Source: CAVWSM01 sp963798505 (GTDB lineage: Bacteria > Actinomycetota > Actinomycetes > Jiangellales > Jiangellaceae). Taken from it: a stretch of 64,000 nt of DNA. A model generated the notes under the pieces. It worked only from the letters and a program-made list of their open reading frames with translations, did no database searches and was not told the DNA's origin. The number at the start of each line of letters is the position of its first letter. The first letter of the stretch is position 1. Positions 1 to 9,937 of this stretch are shown one piece after another. Where the stretch lies: contig CAWCTX010000009.1 in NCBI GenBank assembly GCA_963798505.1, forward strand, positions 186,001 through 250,000, in the 5' to 3' direction. A program made the position numbers and the translations under genes.

Positions 1-3000
1 GTCGAGCAGCAGGTCGCCGATCACCTTGCGAGCCCAGCGCAGCAGCTCGACGTCGCGTACGGGCTGCCCGCCGATCGCTCGGGTCGACGGCCTTGGCACA
101 AGGATCGTACGCACCGCAGCCTTCACCAGCGATTTCGGGTACAGACGGGCGAGCCGGACCTGCTGCGAGTCCTTGAGCTCGAGCGGCCCGAACCGTATGT
201 GGTTGCCGGCCTGCACCACCTCGTGCAGCCCGACACGCCGGGCGAAGGCCCGGAACCGGGCGACCTCCAGCAGGTTGGCCACGGGCTCGGGCACGTTGCC
301 GTAGCGGTCGTCGAGCTCGTCCCTGATGGACGCGATCGCGGCGTCACTGACGGCCTCGGACAGCCGGCGGTAGATCTCCAGCCGCAGCCTCTCGCTCGGC
401 ACGTAGTCGTGCGGCAGGTGGGCGTCGACCGGGAGGTCGATCCGCACCTCGGGTTCGTCGGGCGGCGCCTCGCCCTTGAACTCCTCGACCGCCTCACCGA
501 CCATGCGCACATAGAGATCGAAGCCCACGTCGGCGATGCGGCCCGACTGCTCGGCTCCGAGCAGGTTGCCGGCCCCGCGGATCTCCAGGTCTTTCATGGC
601 GACCTGCATGCCGGCACCGAGATCGGTGTGCTGGGCGATCGTGGCCAGACGCTGGTAGGCCTCTTCCGTGAGGGGCTTGTCGCGGGGATAGAAGAAGTAG
701 GCGTAGGCCCGCTCGCGACCGCGACCCACCCGACCACGGAGCTGGTGCATCTGCGACAGGCCGAGCCGCTCGGACCGGTCGACGATGAGTGTGTTGGCGT
801 TGGAGATGTCGAGGCCGGTCTCGACGATCGTGGTGCAGACGAGGACGTCGGCGCGCCTCTCCCAGAAGTCCTGGATGACCTGCTCCAGCGCGTGCTCCCC
901 CATCTGGCCGTGCGCGGTGACGATGCGCGCCTCGGGCAGCAGCTCGCGCAGCCTGGCCGCCGCCCGCTCGATCGTGTCGACGCGGTTGTGCACGAAGAAC
1001 ACCTGACCCTCGCGCAGCAGCTCGCGGCGGATCGCGGCACCGACCTGCTTCTCGTCGTAGCCGCCGACGTAGGTGAGCACCGGGTGCCGCTCCTCGGGCG
1101 GCGTCTGGATCACCGACATGTCGCGGATGCCGGTGATCGACATCTCCAGCGTGCGCGGAATCGGAGTCGCCGACATGGTGAGCACGTCGACATTGGCGCG
1201 TAGGTGCTTGATCTGCTCCTTGTGCTCGACACCGAAGCGCTGCTCCTCGTCGACGACAAGCAGCCCGAGGTCCTTGAACCGCACGTTGCCCGACAGCAGC
1301 CGGTGCGTGCCGATGACGACGTCGATGCTGCCCTCGGCCAGACCGGCAAGCACTGCCTCGGCTTCCGCGTCGGACTGGAAGCGCGAGAGCGCCCGCACCG
1401 CGACGGGGAACGCCGCGTAGCGCTCGGCGAACGTCTGCTGGTGCTGTTGCACGAGCAGTGTGGTGGGCACGAGCACCGCGACCTGCTTGCCTTCTTGTAC
1501 GGCCTTGAATGCCGCCCGCACGGCGATCTCGGTCTTGCCGTAGCCGACGTCGCCGGCGATGACGCGGTCCATGGGGATCGGCCGCTCCATGTCGCGTTTG
1601 ACCTCGTCGATCGTGGTCAGCTGGTCGGGGGTCTCGACGTAGGGGAACGCGTCCTCCAGCTCGCGCTGCCACGGCGTGTCGGGCCCGAAGACGAAACCGG
1701 GGGCGGCCAGTCGCGCCGCGTAGAGCTTGATGAGCTCGGCGGCGATCTCACGTACGGCCTTGCGGGCCCTGGCCTTGCGCGCCGACCAGTCCGAGCCGCC
1801 GATGCGGTCGAGCGTCGGCGCGTCGCCGCCGACGTAGCGCGTCACCTGCTCGAGTGCGTCGGTGGGTACGTAGAGCCGGTCGGCCGGTTGACCTCGCTTC
1901 GAGGGCGCGTACTCCACCACGAGGTATTCCCTTGTCGCCCCTTGCACCGTGCGCTGGGTCATCTCGACGTAGCGCCCGACACCGTGCTGGTCGTGCACGA
2001 TGTAGTCGCCGGGTCGCAGCAGCAGCGGGTCGACCATGTTTTTGCGGCGGCTGGGCATGCGCCGCATGTCCTTGGTGCTGACGCCGCCCTTGCCCGTCAG
2101 GTCGCCCTCGCTGAGCAGCGCGAGCCGAGCGGCGTCGTCGTAGAAGCCGGTGGCGAGCGTCGCCGTCGTGACGTGCAGGACGCCGCGCTCCGGCGCGGCC
2201 AGGAGGTCCTCGGTGAGCCGGGCCGGCAGGCCGTCGCCGGAGAGCACTTCGACCAGGCGCTTTGCCGAGCCGTGCCCCTCGCTGGTCAGGACAACCGCCC
2301 AGTCGACCGCGAGGGCGCCGCGCAGGTCGGCCCCGACCCGCTCGGCGTCGCCGCGGTAGGAGTCGACGGGGCGGGCCGCCAGCCGTCGGGACTCCACGCC
2401 CGCCTCGTCGCCGAGGTCGCCCGCCAGCTCCTCGTCGACCCCGAAGGGGCTCATGCTCCACCAGGACAGGCCGCGGCCGAGGGCATGCAGGCGTACGTCG
2501 CCGAGCGAGCGGTAGGCCGCCGCGCCGAGGTCGATCGGCGACTGGCCGCCGCCCGCCGCGGCCGCCCACGAGGCCTCCAGGAACTCCTGGCTGGTGGCCA
2601 CCAGGTCATGCGCGCGGGCGTGGACGCGCTCGGGGTCGCAGACGAGCACGTGAGTGTCAGCGGGCACGAGGTCGAGGAGCAGCTCCATCTCGTCGACCAG
2701 CACGGGAGCCAGCGACTCCATCCCCTCCACCGCGATGCCCTCGGCGAGCTTGCCGAGCAGCTCGACCAGCTCGGGGTGGGCCGCCGCGAGTGCCCGGGCC
2801 CGCGCCCTGACCTCGTCCGTCAGCAACAGCTCGCGGCACGGCGGTGCCCACAGGCCGCCCTCGAGCGGGGCGAGCGAACGCTGGTCGGCGACGGCGAACG
2901 AGCGGACCTCCTCGACCTCGTCGCCCCACAGCTCCACGCGAACCGGGTGCTCGTCGGTCGGCGGAAACACGTCGACAATGCCGCCGCGCACCGCGAACTC

Positions 3001-3567
3001 TCCTCGCCGCTCGACGAGGTCGACGCGCGTATAGGCCGCGGCCGCCAGCCGCCGCACGATGTCGTCGAGGCTCACCTCGTCGCCGACCCGCAGGCGTACG
3101 GGCTCGAGGTCGGCGAGCCCCTTGACCTGGGGCTGCAGCACGCTGCGGACGGGTGCGACGAGGACCTTCAACGGACCGTGCTCGCTGGCCCCATCTCCGG
3201 CGGGGTCCTCCGGGTGCACCAGCCGGCGGAGCACCGCGAGGCGGCGTCCGACGGTGTCGGAGCGTGGAGACAGCCGCTCGTGCGGCAGCGTCTCCCACGC
3301 CGGAAACTCCGCGACCGATCCCCGCGGCAGCAGCCCGTCGAGAGCCGCCACGAGATCCTCGGCCTCCCGCCCGGTCGCCGTGACGGCGAGCACCGGCCGG
3401 CCTGCGGCCCGCACCAATGCAGCCACGATGAACGGCCGGAGCGCGGCGGGCCCGGTCAGGTCGAGTTCCCGCACGCCGCGCTCCCGCGCGTCGCGAACGG
3501 CGTCGCGCAGCGCGGGGTCGCCCGTGGTCTCGTCGAGCAGGGCGTCGAGGACTCCGCCGAGGCCCAT
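1..3567 (-). CDS. mfd: Transcription-repair coupling factor Mfd (3'-terminal codons cut off)
   Basis: ATP-dependent translocase that removes stalled RNA polymerase and recruits UvrA/B in transcription-coupled repair. The frame stays open from ATG 3567 to the window edge (1189 codons), close to the family length, so only the last few residues are missing. A GAAAGG ribosome binding site precedes the ATG. The N-terminal UvrB-like part is followed by the RNA polymerase-binding segment (RPGDYIVHDQHGVGRY) near 1990. The helicase core then shows Walker A GDVGYGKTE, DEEQRF as the DExQ box, and SATPIPRT. The RecG-like block LRGRVGRG lies near 720. Its 5' end diverges from the propeller gene across about 100 bp. 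Confidence 0.97.
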   Translation of the reverse strand, partial: MGLGGVLDALLDETTGDPALRDAVRDARERGVRELDLTGPAALRPFIVAALVRAAGRPVLAVTATGREAEDLVAALDGLLPRGSVAEFPAWETLPHERLSPRSDTVGRRLAVLRRLVHPEDPAGDGASEHGPLKVLVAPVRSVLQPQVKGLADLEPVRLRVGDEVSLDDIVRRLAAAAYTRVDLVERRGEFAVRGGIVDVFPPTDEHPVRVELWGDEVEEVRSFAVADQRSLAPLEGGLWAPPCRELLLTDEVRARARALAAAHPELVELLGKLAEGIAVEGMESLAPVLVDEMELLLDLVPADTHVLVCDPERVHARAHDLVATSQEFLEASWAAAAGGGQSPIDLGAAAYRSLGDVRLHALGRGLSWWSMSPFGVDEELAGDLGDEAGVESRRLAARPVDSYRGDAERVGADLRGALAVDWAVVLTSEGHGSAKRLVEVLSGDGLPARLTEDLLAAPERGVLHVTTATLATGFYDDAARLALLSEGDLTGKGGVSTKDMRRMPSRRKNMVDPLLLRPGDYIVHDQHGVGRYVEMTQRTVQGATREYLVVEYAPSKRGQPADRLYVPTDALEQVTRYVGGDAPTLDRIGGSDWSARKARARKAVREIAAELIKLYAARLAAPGFVFGPDTPWQRELEDAFPYVETPDQLTTIDEVKRDMERPIPMDRVIAGDVGYGKTEIAVRAAFKAVQEGKQVAVLVPTTLLVQQHQQTFAERYAAFPVAVRALSRFQSDAEAEAVLAGLAEGSIDVVIGTHRLLSGNVRFKDLGLLVVDEEQRFGVEHKEQIKHLRANVDVLTMSATPIPRTLEMSITGIRDMSVIQTPPEERHPVLTYVGGYDEKQVGAAIRRELLREGQVFFVHNRVDTIERAAARLRELLPEARIVTAHGQMGEHALEQVIQDFWERRADVLVCTTIVETGLDISNANTLIVDRSERLGLSQMHQLRGRVGRGRERAYAYFFYPRDKPLTEEAYQRLATIAQHTDLGAGMQVAMKDLEIRGAGNLLGAEQSGRIADVGFDLYVRMVGEAVEEFKGEAPPDEPEVRIDLPVDAHLPHDYVPSERLRLEIYRRLSEAVSDAAIASIRDELDDRYGNVPEPVANLLEVARFRAFARRVGLHEVVQAGNHIRFGPLELKDSQQVRLARLYPKSLVKAAVRTILVPRPSTRAIGGQPVRDVELLRWARKVIGDLLLD

Positions 3568-3593
3568 GGGGTTCCTTTCGGGCAGCACGTTTG

Positions 3594-3617
3594 CCCCCGG
3601 TTTGGAGATCCGGGGGT
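3594..3617. promoter_or_regulatory. Small inverted repeat in the mfd / propeller-gene divergent spacer
   Basis: Between the divergent starts at 3567 and 3671, the arms CCCCCGG and CCGGGGG flank a loop of about 9 nt. It could be an operator or a 5' UTR hairpin for either gene. No T-tract follows, so a terminator is unlikely. No clear -35/-10 pair was recognised here. Confidence 0.3.
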
Positions 3618-3670
3618 GGACTTCCAGCGTACGGGGCGGCTCCGACAGCCGGCCCGGCTAGCCTCACCGG

Positions 3671-4657
3671 GTGGTCGCGGTCGCAGCGTTGGCAATGGTG
3701 GCGGTGCTGGAGGTGTTCCGGCTTGCTGACCCCGCGATTACCGAGTCGAGCGGGCTGGCTGCGAGCGTCGTACACCCTGGCGTGGTCTGGACGCACAACG
3801 ACAGTGGGCATCCGGCGCAGCTGTTCGCGGTCGACCAGACCGGAGCCACCGTCGCGACCATCGAGGTTGGCAGCGCGGCCAGCATCGATTGGGAGGGCCT
3901 GGCCATGGGTCGCGGCAGCGACGGGGCGCCGGCGCTGTTCATCGCCGACACCGGGGCCAACCTGCCGTTGCGGCCGCAGCCGACTGTCTACGTGGTGAGC
4001 GAGCCCCGCGAGCTCGTGACCGGGACGGCCCAAGCGGAGCAGTTCGCGGTGTCCTACGCGGACGGCCGGCTGCCGGACGTCGAGACGATCCTGGTCGACC
4101 CGGCGACCAACCGGGTCTACCTCGTCGAGAAGCGCGACGGTGGTGGGGTTGTCTACATGGGGCCGGATCGCCTGGTCGCCGACGCTGACAACGTGTTCAC
4201 GCCGGTCGGGTCGGGACCGACGCTGGTGTCCGACGGCACCTTCCTCGCCGACGGCCGGGTCGCTCTGCGCAATAGCAGCCGGGTGCGGTTGTTTGACCGT
4301 CCCGGCGGCGTCGAGCAGGCGATCATGGAGCTGCCCCGGATGCGCGGCGGCGAGTCGATGACCGCGACAGCTGACGGTGCGGCCCTGCTGCTGGGTAGCG
4401 AAGGCGTCGGCAGCGCGGTGTGGCGGATGCCGCTGGGCGAGAGCGCCGCCCCGCCGAGCGCGACACCGACCCCCGGTGCGTCGACGGGAGCAGCGGCTCC
4501 CTCACCGGAGCCGACCGCGCGACCGACCACGACCCAGCCGGCAAGCCGGCCTTCAGCGTCGACAACGATCGGCTGGCCGGTCGCGGCCGGCGCGCTGGCG
4601 GCAGCTGCGCTGGTGGCCGCCGGCGTGCTGGGCGTTCGGCGAAACCGCCGCCCCTGA
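3671..4657 (+). CDS. Secreted or membrane-anchored propeller-like protein, function unknown
   Basis: A 328-residue protein that starts at GTG 3671, because an in-frame TAG lies at 3659-3661. A short hydrophobic N-terminus (VAVAALAMVAVLEV) is followed by a globular region with esterase/propeller-like strands: ITESSGLAAS, WTHNDSG, IDWEGLAMG, DTGANLPLR. The WEGLA and DTGAN motifs recur in actinobacterial hypothetical proteins with a beta-propeller look. A Pro/Ala/Thr-rich linker (about residues 255-300) leads to one C-terminal transmembrane helix and an RRNRRP tail, so the bulk probably lies outside the cell with a C-terminal anchor. No catalytic residues are assigned. It could be a phytase-like or SMP-type propeller, which cannot be settled by eye. 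Confidence 0.7.
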   Translation: MVAVAALAMVAVLEVFRLADPAITESSGLAASVVHPGVVWTHNDSGHPAQLFAVDQTGATVATIEVGSAASIDWEGLAMGRGSDGAPALFIADTGANLPLRPQPTVYVVSEPRELVTGTAQAEQFAVSYADGRLPDVETILVDPATNRVYLVEKRDGGGVVYMGPDRLVADADNVFTPVGSGPTLVSDGTFLADGRVALRNSSRVRLFDRPGGVEQAIMELPRMRGGESMTATADGAALLLGSEGVGSAVWRMPLGESAAPPSATPTPGASTGAAAPSPEPTARPTTTQPASRPSASTTIGWPVAAGALAAAALVAAGVLGVRRNRRP

Positions 4658-4714
4658 CCGAGCCGCTGTGGAATCCTCGGAATCGACGAGCGTGGCTGGC
4701 ATGGGGGGATCGAC

Positions 4715-5680
4715 GTGGACTGGGCTCTCGTCGTGGCCGGCTTCTTCGTCGGTGGCGTCGTCGGACTCACCGGCATGGGTGGCGGTGCCCTCATGACCCC
4801 TATGCTCGTGCTCTTCTTCGGCGTCCCGCCGCTTGCGGCCGTGTCCAGCGACCTCGTCGCTTCCGCGGTGATGAAGCCTGTCGGTGGGCTCGTGCACCTG
4901 CGGCGCGGCACGGTCAACCTGCGCCTGGTCGCGTGGCTCTGCGCCGGTTCCGTGCCAGCTGCCTTCGTCGGCGTGCTGCTGCTTCGAAGCCTCGGCGACG
5001 GCGAAAACCTGCAGGGCACGATCAAGTTCCTCCTGGGCCTCGCGCTGGTCGTCGCTGCCGCGTCACTGGTCCTGAAGGCCTATGCGCAGATGTCCGACCG
5101 CGCTCGGCGCCGCGCGGCGGGGTCCGCGCCACGGCAAGGGCGCACTGCTCTGGACATCGTGGTGCGGCCAATCCCCACTCTGCTCGTCGGCGTGCTCGGC
5201 GGGGTGATCGTGGGCATGACCTCGGTCGGCTCAGGCTCGCTCATCATCATCTGCCTGCTGGCGCTCTACCCGCTGCTGTCGGCCTCGTCGCTCGTGGGCA
5301 CCGATCTCGTCCAGGCCGTACCGCTGGTGGCGTCGGCGGCCCTCGCCCACCTGCTCTTCGGCGACTTCCGCATGGACCTGACCGCCGCCCTCGTTATTGG
5401 TGCGGTGCCTGGTGTGTGGATCGGGGCGCGTACGTCGGCCGGAGCCCCCGGCGGCGTGGTGCGACGGGCCTTGACCCTCGTCCTGCTCGCGTCGGGCCTC
5501 AAGCTCCTGGGGGTCGGCACCGTCACGCTCGGGATCGTCCTCCTGGCTGTCATCGTCGTGGGTGTCCCCGCCTGGGCGCTGGCGCGCAAGCGAAACGGAC
5601 TCCCGGCCTTCTGGACCTTCCAGCGCCGCACTACGGCGCCCTCTGATCGCCTGGAAGTCGCACAGCACTCGAGCCCCTGA
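4715..5680 (+). CDS. TSUP-family (TauE/SafE, DUF81) membrane permease
   Basis: A 321-residue polytopic membrane protein of the sulfite exporter TauE/SafE family, which moves sulfite, sulfate or organosulfur compounds. The family repeat is visible at both ends: GLTGMGGGALMTP near residues 19-31 and GMTSVGSGSL near 168-177. About eight hydrophobic helices are present, with a charged loop near residues 118-145. The start is GTG 4715, behind the G-run ATGGGGGGATCGAC. Its neighbour is a sulfotransferase, and PAPS-forming genes lie in the same region. A role in sulfur supply is therefore attractive, but the substrate is inference. Confidence 0.85.
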   Translation: MDWALVVAGFFVGGVVGLTGMGGGALMTPMLVLFFGVPPLAAVSSDLVASAVMKPVGGLVHLRRGTVNLRLVAWLCAGSVPAAFVGVLLLRSLGDGENLQGTIKFLLGLALVVAAASLVLKAYAQMSDRARRRAAGSAPRQGRTALDIVVRPIPTLLVGVLGGVIVGMTSVGSGSLIIICLLALYPLLSASSLVGTDLVQAVPLVASAALAHLLFGDFRMDLTAALVIGAVPGVWIGARTSAGAPGGVVRRALTLVLLASGLKLLGVGTVTLGIVLLAVIVVGVPAWALARKRNGLPAFWTFQRRTTAPSDRLEVAQHSSP

Positions 5681-5763
5681 CGGAAATCGTCGTTGTCCCA
5701 TCGCCACACTTCCCCGTCAGGTACGTTCGCTGAAATGGACGTGCGTATGCGGAGCAATGGCTG

Positions 5764-6669
5764 ATGAGCAGCAGCGTCACAAACCTGAACACTCTGTGGG
5801 AGCGCCGCCGTGGCGCCCCTCCGCAAGTCAAGGCACTCGGACGCCGACTGTCGCACCAGCTTGGCGTCGTGACTGCCTCATCGAGGGCCACTCCTGACTT
5901 CATCCTCGCCGGCGCCCAGCGGTGCGGGACGACTTCGCTGTTCCGCGATCTCGAAGCGCATCCCAATGTCATGTCACCCAACCTGCACAAGGGCGTCAAC
6001 TACTTCGACATCAACTACGGCAAGGGCCCGAACTGGTACCGGGGCCACTTTCCTACGGTGCGCAGTGTCGCCAGACGGTCGGAAGCGGCCAAGAGTCCGG
6101 CCACCGTCTTCGAGGCGAGCGGTTACTACGTGTTCCACCCGCTCGCCGCTGGGCGTATCGCCCGTGACCTGCCTGACGTCAAGGTCATCGTCATGCTCCG
6201 CGACCCAGTCGAGAGGGCTTGGTCGGCGTACCGACACGAGGTCGCCCGAGGCTTCGAGGCAGAGTCGTTCGAGCGAGCCCTCGACCTCGAGCCGGAGCGC
6301 ACGGCTGGCGAAGCCGCACGGCTGCTCCAGGAACCGGGATATGTCAGCTACAACCACAGGCACTACGCCTATGTGCAGCGTGGTGAATACGTCGACCAGA
6401 TCAGCAGGCTCTATGACGCCCTTGGCTCCGAACGAGTGCACGTGGTCGAAAGCGAAAGCTATCTGAGGGAGCCGGAGCAGTCCTATCGCGGTTTGCTCGA
6501 CTTCCTTGGGCTTCCCGAGTGGTATCCGCCGTCCTTCAAGCACCTCAACGGTTACGACGCCACGAGCAGCATCCCTGCGCATCTAGCGCGCAGGCTGCAA
6601 GACCACTACGTGGCCTTCGACGAGCGGCTTGCCGATCTGTTGGGCAGGCCGGCGGCCTGGCACCTCTGA
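5764..6669 (+). CDS. PAPS-dependent sulfotransferase
   Basis: A 301-residue sulfotransferase-fold enzyme that would transfer sulfate from PAPS to a hydroxyl or amine, probably of a carbohydrate. The 5'-phosphosulfate-binding loop appears as GAQRCGTTSL near residue 49. The 3'-phosphate-binding motif appears as RDPVERAWSAYRHE near 145. The later segment YRGLLDFLGLPEW is typical of heparan-type and Stf0-like bacterial members. No signal peptide is seen, so it is probably cytoplasmic and acts on precursors or lipid-linked repeats. CysC, CysN, CysD and CysQ in this window could supply PAPS and clear PAP. The acceptor is unknown. Confidence 0.9.
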   Translation: MSSSVTNLNTLWERRRGAPPQVKALGRRLSHQLGVVTASSRATPDFILAGAQRCGTTSLFRDLEAHPNVMSPNLHKGVNYFDINYGKGPNWYRGHFPTVRSVARRSEAAKSPATVFEASGYYVFHPLAAGRIARDLPDVKVIVMLRDPVERAWSAYRHEVARGFEAESFERALDLEPERTAGEAARLLQEPGYVSYNHRHYAYVQRGEYVDQISRLYDALGSERVHVVESESYLREPEQSYRGLLDFLGLPEWYPPSFKHLNGYDATSSIPAHLARRLQDHYVAFDERLADLLGRPAAWHL

Positions 6670-6802
6670 AGTCAACTGCCGCTGTGCGGCGTTTCGACAC
6701 TTGCCTTGGCCGATCGGCGACGTGAGCACGAGATCGACGAATCGTCCGCGCGCGTGACTTGGCGTCTATATGCTGGGCGCCGGGGATCGAGCAGGGGGAA
6801 AC

Positions 6803-9800
6803 ATGCATTTCCGTTCACGGCGTAACAACACGTCCGCGCGCAGTAGTCGCGCCAGCGGATCATCGGGCGGTCGGAGCAATCCACCTCGCCTTCTCGCACT
6901 GGTCGTCGCCCTCCTATCGGTGGCGCTGGGCATGTCGACGGCAGGCGCGGTCCAGCCGCCACAGACGGGTGTGGTCAGCGCCGACCCCTCCAACTGGACA
7001 CCCCACGTCGTCGACGGCTCCGTCAAGGCACTCCTGCGGGTCGGCGACACACTGATCGTGGGTGGCACCTTCAGCCAGGTGCGCGACGATGAGAGCAACG
7101 TGCTCCTCGACCGGGCCAACATCTTCGCGCTCAACGCCCGCACCGGCCGGATCTCCACGACGTTCACTCCGAGCACGGACGGTGAGGTCTCGTCCCTCGT
7201 GGCTTCGGCGGACGGGCAGTCGGTCTACGTGGGCGGCGAGTTCGCCAACGTCAACGGTGTGCGGTCCAAGAGCCTTGCCCGACTCAACCTGGCTGACGGC
7301 ACGCCTGTGTCGGGCTTCACCGTGCCGGCCTTCGACGGGCGCGTGAAGGACATGCGCCGGGTCGGAAACCGGCTCTTCATCGCGGGAAGCTGGACGCAGA
7401 TCGACTCGGTCGCGCAAGGGTACTTGGCGACGCTCAACGCCACGACTGGTGCCTTCGACCCATTTGTGGGCTTGACCTTCTCCGGTCAGCAGAACTTCGG
7501 AGTGACCCTCGTCGCCAAGATCGACATCTCGCCGGACGGCAGCAAGCTGGTGGCCATAGGCAATTTCACCGCTGTCGATGGCGCTTCGCGACCGCAGATC
7601 GCCGTCATCGACCTCCTCGGAACGAAGGCGCGTCTGTCGAGCTGGCACACGGCCCGGTTCGCGGCTACCTGCTCGCTCTCCTTTGACTCCTACATGCGCG
7701 ACATCGACATCTCGCCCGATGGCGGGTTCTTCGTCATCACCACAACAGGCGCCTACGGGGGCACGGCGAAGCTCTGCGACTCCGCAAGCCGGTGGCCGCT
7801 GGGCCCTCAAGAGCCCAACCTGCAGCCGGACTGGGTGGCCTACACCGGCGGCGACACTACCTATGCGGTCGCCGTCACCAGGTCCGCCGTCTATGTTGGT
7901 GGTCACTTCCGCTGGTGGAACAACCCGTTCGCCGCTGACAGACGGGGTCAGGGTGCGGTCGACCGGGAGGGTTTGGCGGCGCTCGATCCCGCCAACGGAA
8001 TCCCCCTGACGTGGAACCCCGGCCGCGACAAGGGAGTGGGCGTCTTCGACCTGCTTGTCACCGACACCGGCCTCTGGATGGGCAACGACACCGACCGGGT
8101 CGGACGTTGGGAGTTCCACGGAAAGCTCGCGCACTTCCCGATCGCCACTGGCACGAGCATCCCACCCGGCTACACGGGCGCGCTGCCAGGCACGGTCGTC
8201 CAGCTGGGTCAGGCCCTATCCGACTCCGGACTCACCCGTGGCTTTACCGGATCCTCCGCCGGCGAATCCACGCCCGTGGACGCCGGTGGCTACGCATGGC
8301 GGAACGTCAAGGCGACGATGATGATCGACGGCAGGCTCTACGCCGCCTGGTCGAACGGGACCGTCACCGCGCAGACGTTCGACGGGACGACCTTCGGCCC
8401 CGCGTCTGTCCTTGCCCCCAATGGCCTCACCGACTTCGCCAACGAGGTCAAGGCCATGACGTCGATGAGCTATGACCGTGGTCGGCTCTACTTCACGTTG
8501 TCGGGCACGACGGGCCTGTTCTGGCGTGGGTTCACACCGCAGAGCGGCATCGTCGGTGCTCAGCGGTTCCAGTCGTCCGGCAACGTCACAGGGATCACGA
8601 CGTCCGCCGTGCGCGGCGGCTTCCTCGCCAACGACACGTTCTATTGGGGGCAGAGCGACGGGAACCTCCGCAAGATCGGCTTCAGCAACGGCGCCTTTGT
8701 CGCGGACACAGCGTCAACGGTCAGTGGGCCACTTATCGATGGAGTCACCTGGACCGCCAACTCGACAACCCTTGTGGCTGCAGCCGGCGGCACTCCTCGC
8801 GACCTTGGTCCCACGGCTGCCCTGACCTCCGTGTGCGAAGGCGGGACCTGTTACTTCTCCGCTGCCGGATCGTTCGACGGCGAAGGGGCTCTCGCGTCGG
8901 TCGCGTGGGACTTCGGTGACGGCACGATAGGCAGTGGACCGGTGGTTTCCCACGTCTACGAGACCGAGGGGACCCGCAGCGTCTCGCTGACGGTCACCGA
9001 TGGCGCTGGCGCCAGCGCCATCAAGACCACGACAGTGAGCCCGGACATCGCTCCGGTCGCCTCCTTCACCGCCAGCTGTGACGCACTCACCTGTTTCCTC
9101 GACGGGTCCGCCTCGACGGACGGCGGAGGCCCGGTGGCCAGCGCCATCTGGGACTTCGGTGACGGCACGCCGACAGCCTCGGGCACAACGCAGACGCATG
9201 CGTACGAGGCAGCTGGCAACTATGTGGTCACTCTTACGGTCACAGACAACGAGGGGGCGTCCGTATCGACTACCCGGTCCGTGTCCGTCGCTCCCTTCGT
9301 CCCGGACCCGACCTTCGTGAGTACTGCCCGCACCGGGGCCAATTCGGCGTCGTACTCGGTTACCGTGCCTGCACAGGTAGCCGCTGGCGACACCATGGTG
9401 CTGGCACTCGCACTCGCGAGATCCGACCTCGCCGTTCCGGACCCGACTGGCTCGCTCTCCTGGCAGCGGCTCGGCACGCAGGTGGCTGGGGACAGCGCAA
9501 CCGTGTTGTGGAAGGCCACTGCGACAGCGGCCGCCGCCGGAACCACTATCGGTGTCACCCTTCCCGCGATCGCCAAGGGAGATCTGACCGTCCTGGCATA
9601 CCGCGGTGTGGACGCCGCCAACGTCCAGTTCCTCTCCGCAGCAGAAACGGTCGCACGAGCCGATCACACCACTCCGTCGAGTGCGGCTGCTGTCGCTGGC
9701 GACCTGGTCCTCTCCTACTGGGCTGAGAAGTCCTCCGCGACGACGGCGTGGACCGCTCCTGCGGGAGTCACCGTCCGCTCGTCGGGGTTCGGGACCGGAG

Positions 9801-9937
9801 GTGGTCGGGTGAGCACGCTGGTGGCCGATGCAGTCGTGTCGGTTGACGGCCCCGTGACCGGCCTGGTCGCGACCGCCAACTCGGCCTCGTCCAAGGCAAC
9901 GATGTGGACCATGGTCCTGCCGAAGCCTCAGGGCTGA
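6803..9937 (+). CDS. Giant secreted protein: propeller-like region, two PKD domains, novel C-terminal domain
   Basis: About 1044 residues. ATG 6803 is preferred over the upstream in-frame start at 6770, because CAGGGGGAAAC sits directly before it and a signal peptide follows (Arg-rich, then LLALVVALLSVALGMSTAGA). Residues about 60-660 hold repeated strand blocks of the type GDTLIVGGTFSQV and SVYVGGEFANVNG, which look like a beta-propeller. Two PKD domains follow (WDFGDG at about residues 703 and 783). Residues about 833-1044 form a domain of about 200 residues, also found twice in the 1832-residue protein at 13012-18510. No sortase signal or anchor is seen, so it is probably released or bound to the surface. 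A structural or adhesive matrix role is inference. Confidence 0.85.
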   Translation: MHFRSRRNNTSARSSRASGSSGGRSNPPRLLALVVALLSVALGMSTAGAVQPPQTGVVSADPSNWTPHVVDGSVKALLRVGDTLIVGGTFSQVRDDESNVLLDRANIFALNARTGRISTTFTPSTDGEVSSLVASADGQSVYVGGEFANVNGVRSKSLARLNLADGTPVSGFTVPAFDGRVKDMRRVGNRLFIAGSWTQIDSVAQGYLATLNATTGAFDPFVGLTFSGQQNFGVTLVAKIDISPDGSKLVAIGNFTAVDGASRPQIAVIDLLGTKARLSSWHTARFAATCSLSFDSYMRDIDISPDGGFFVITTTGAYGGTAKLCDSASRWPLGPQEPNLQPDWVAYTGGDTTYAVAVTRSAVYVGGHFRWWNNPFAADRRGQGAVDREGLAALDPANGIPLTWNPGRDKGVGVFDLLVTDTGLWMGNDTDRVGRWEFHGKLAHFPIATGTSIPPGYTGALPGTVVQLGQALSDSGLTRGFTGSSAGESTPVDAGGYAWRNVKATMMIDGRLYAAWSNGTVTAQTFDGTTFGPASVLAPNGLTDFANEVKAMTSMSYDRGRLYFTLSGTTGLFWRGFTPQSGIVGAQRFQSSGNVTGITTSAVRGGFLANDTFYWGQSDGNLRKIGFSNGAFVADTASTVSGPLIDGVTWTANSTTLVAAAGGTPRDLGPTAALTSVCEGGTCYFSAAGSFDGEGALASVAWDFGDGTIGSGPVVSHVYETEGTRSVSLTVTDGAGASAIKTTTVSPDIAPVASFTASCDALTCFLDGSASTDGGGPVASAIWDFGDGTPTASGTTQTHAYEAAGNYVVTLTVTDNEGASVSTTRSVSVAPFVPDPTFVSTARTGANSASYSVTVPAQVAAGDTMVLALALARSDLAVPDPTGSLSWQRLGTQVAGDSATVLWKATATAAAAGTTIGVTLPAIAKGDLTVLAYRGVDAANVQFLSAAETVARADHTTPSSAAAVAGDLVLSYWAEKSSATTAWTAPAGVTVRSSGFGTGGGRVSTLVADAVVSVDGPVTGLVATANSASSKATMWTMVLPKPQG

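Noticed and set aside
1204..3729. An 841-codon open frame on the plus strand
   Set aside because: It lies fully antisense to mfd, has the Arg/Gly/Val-rich make-up of a high-GC shadow frame, and shows no family motif.
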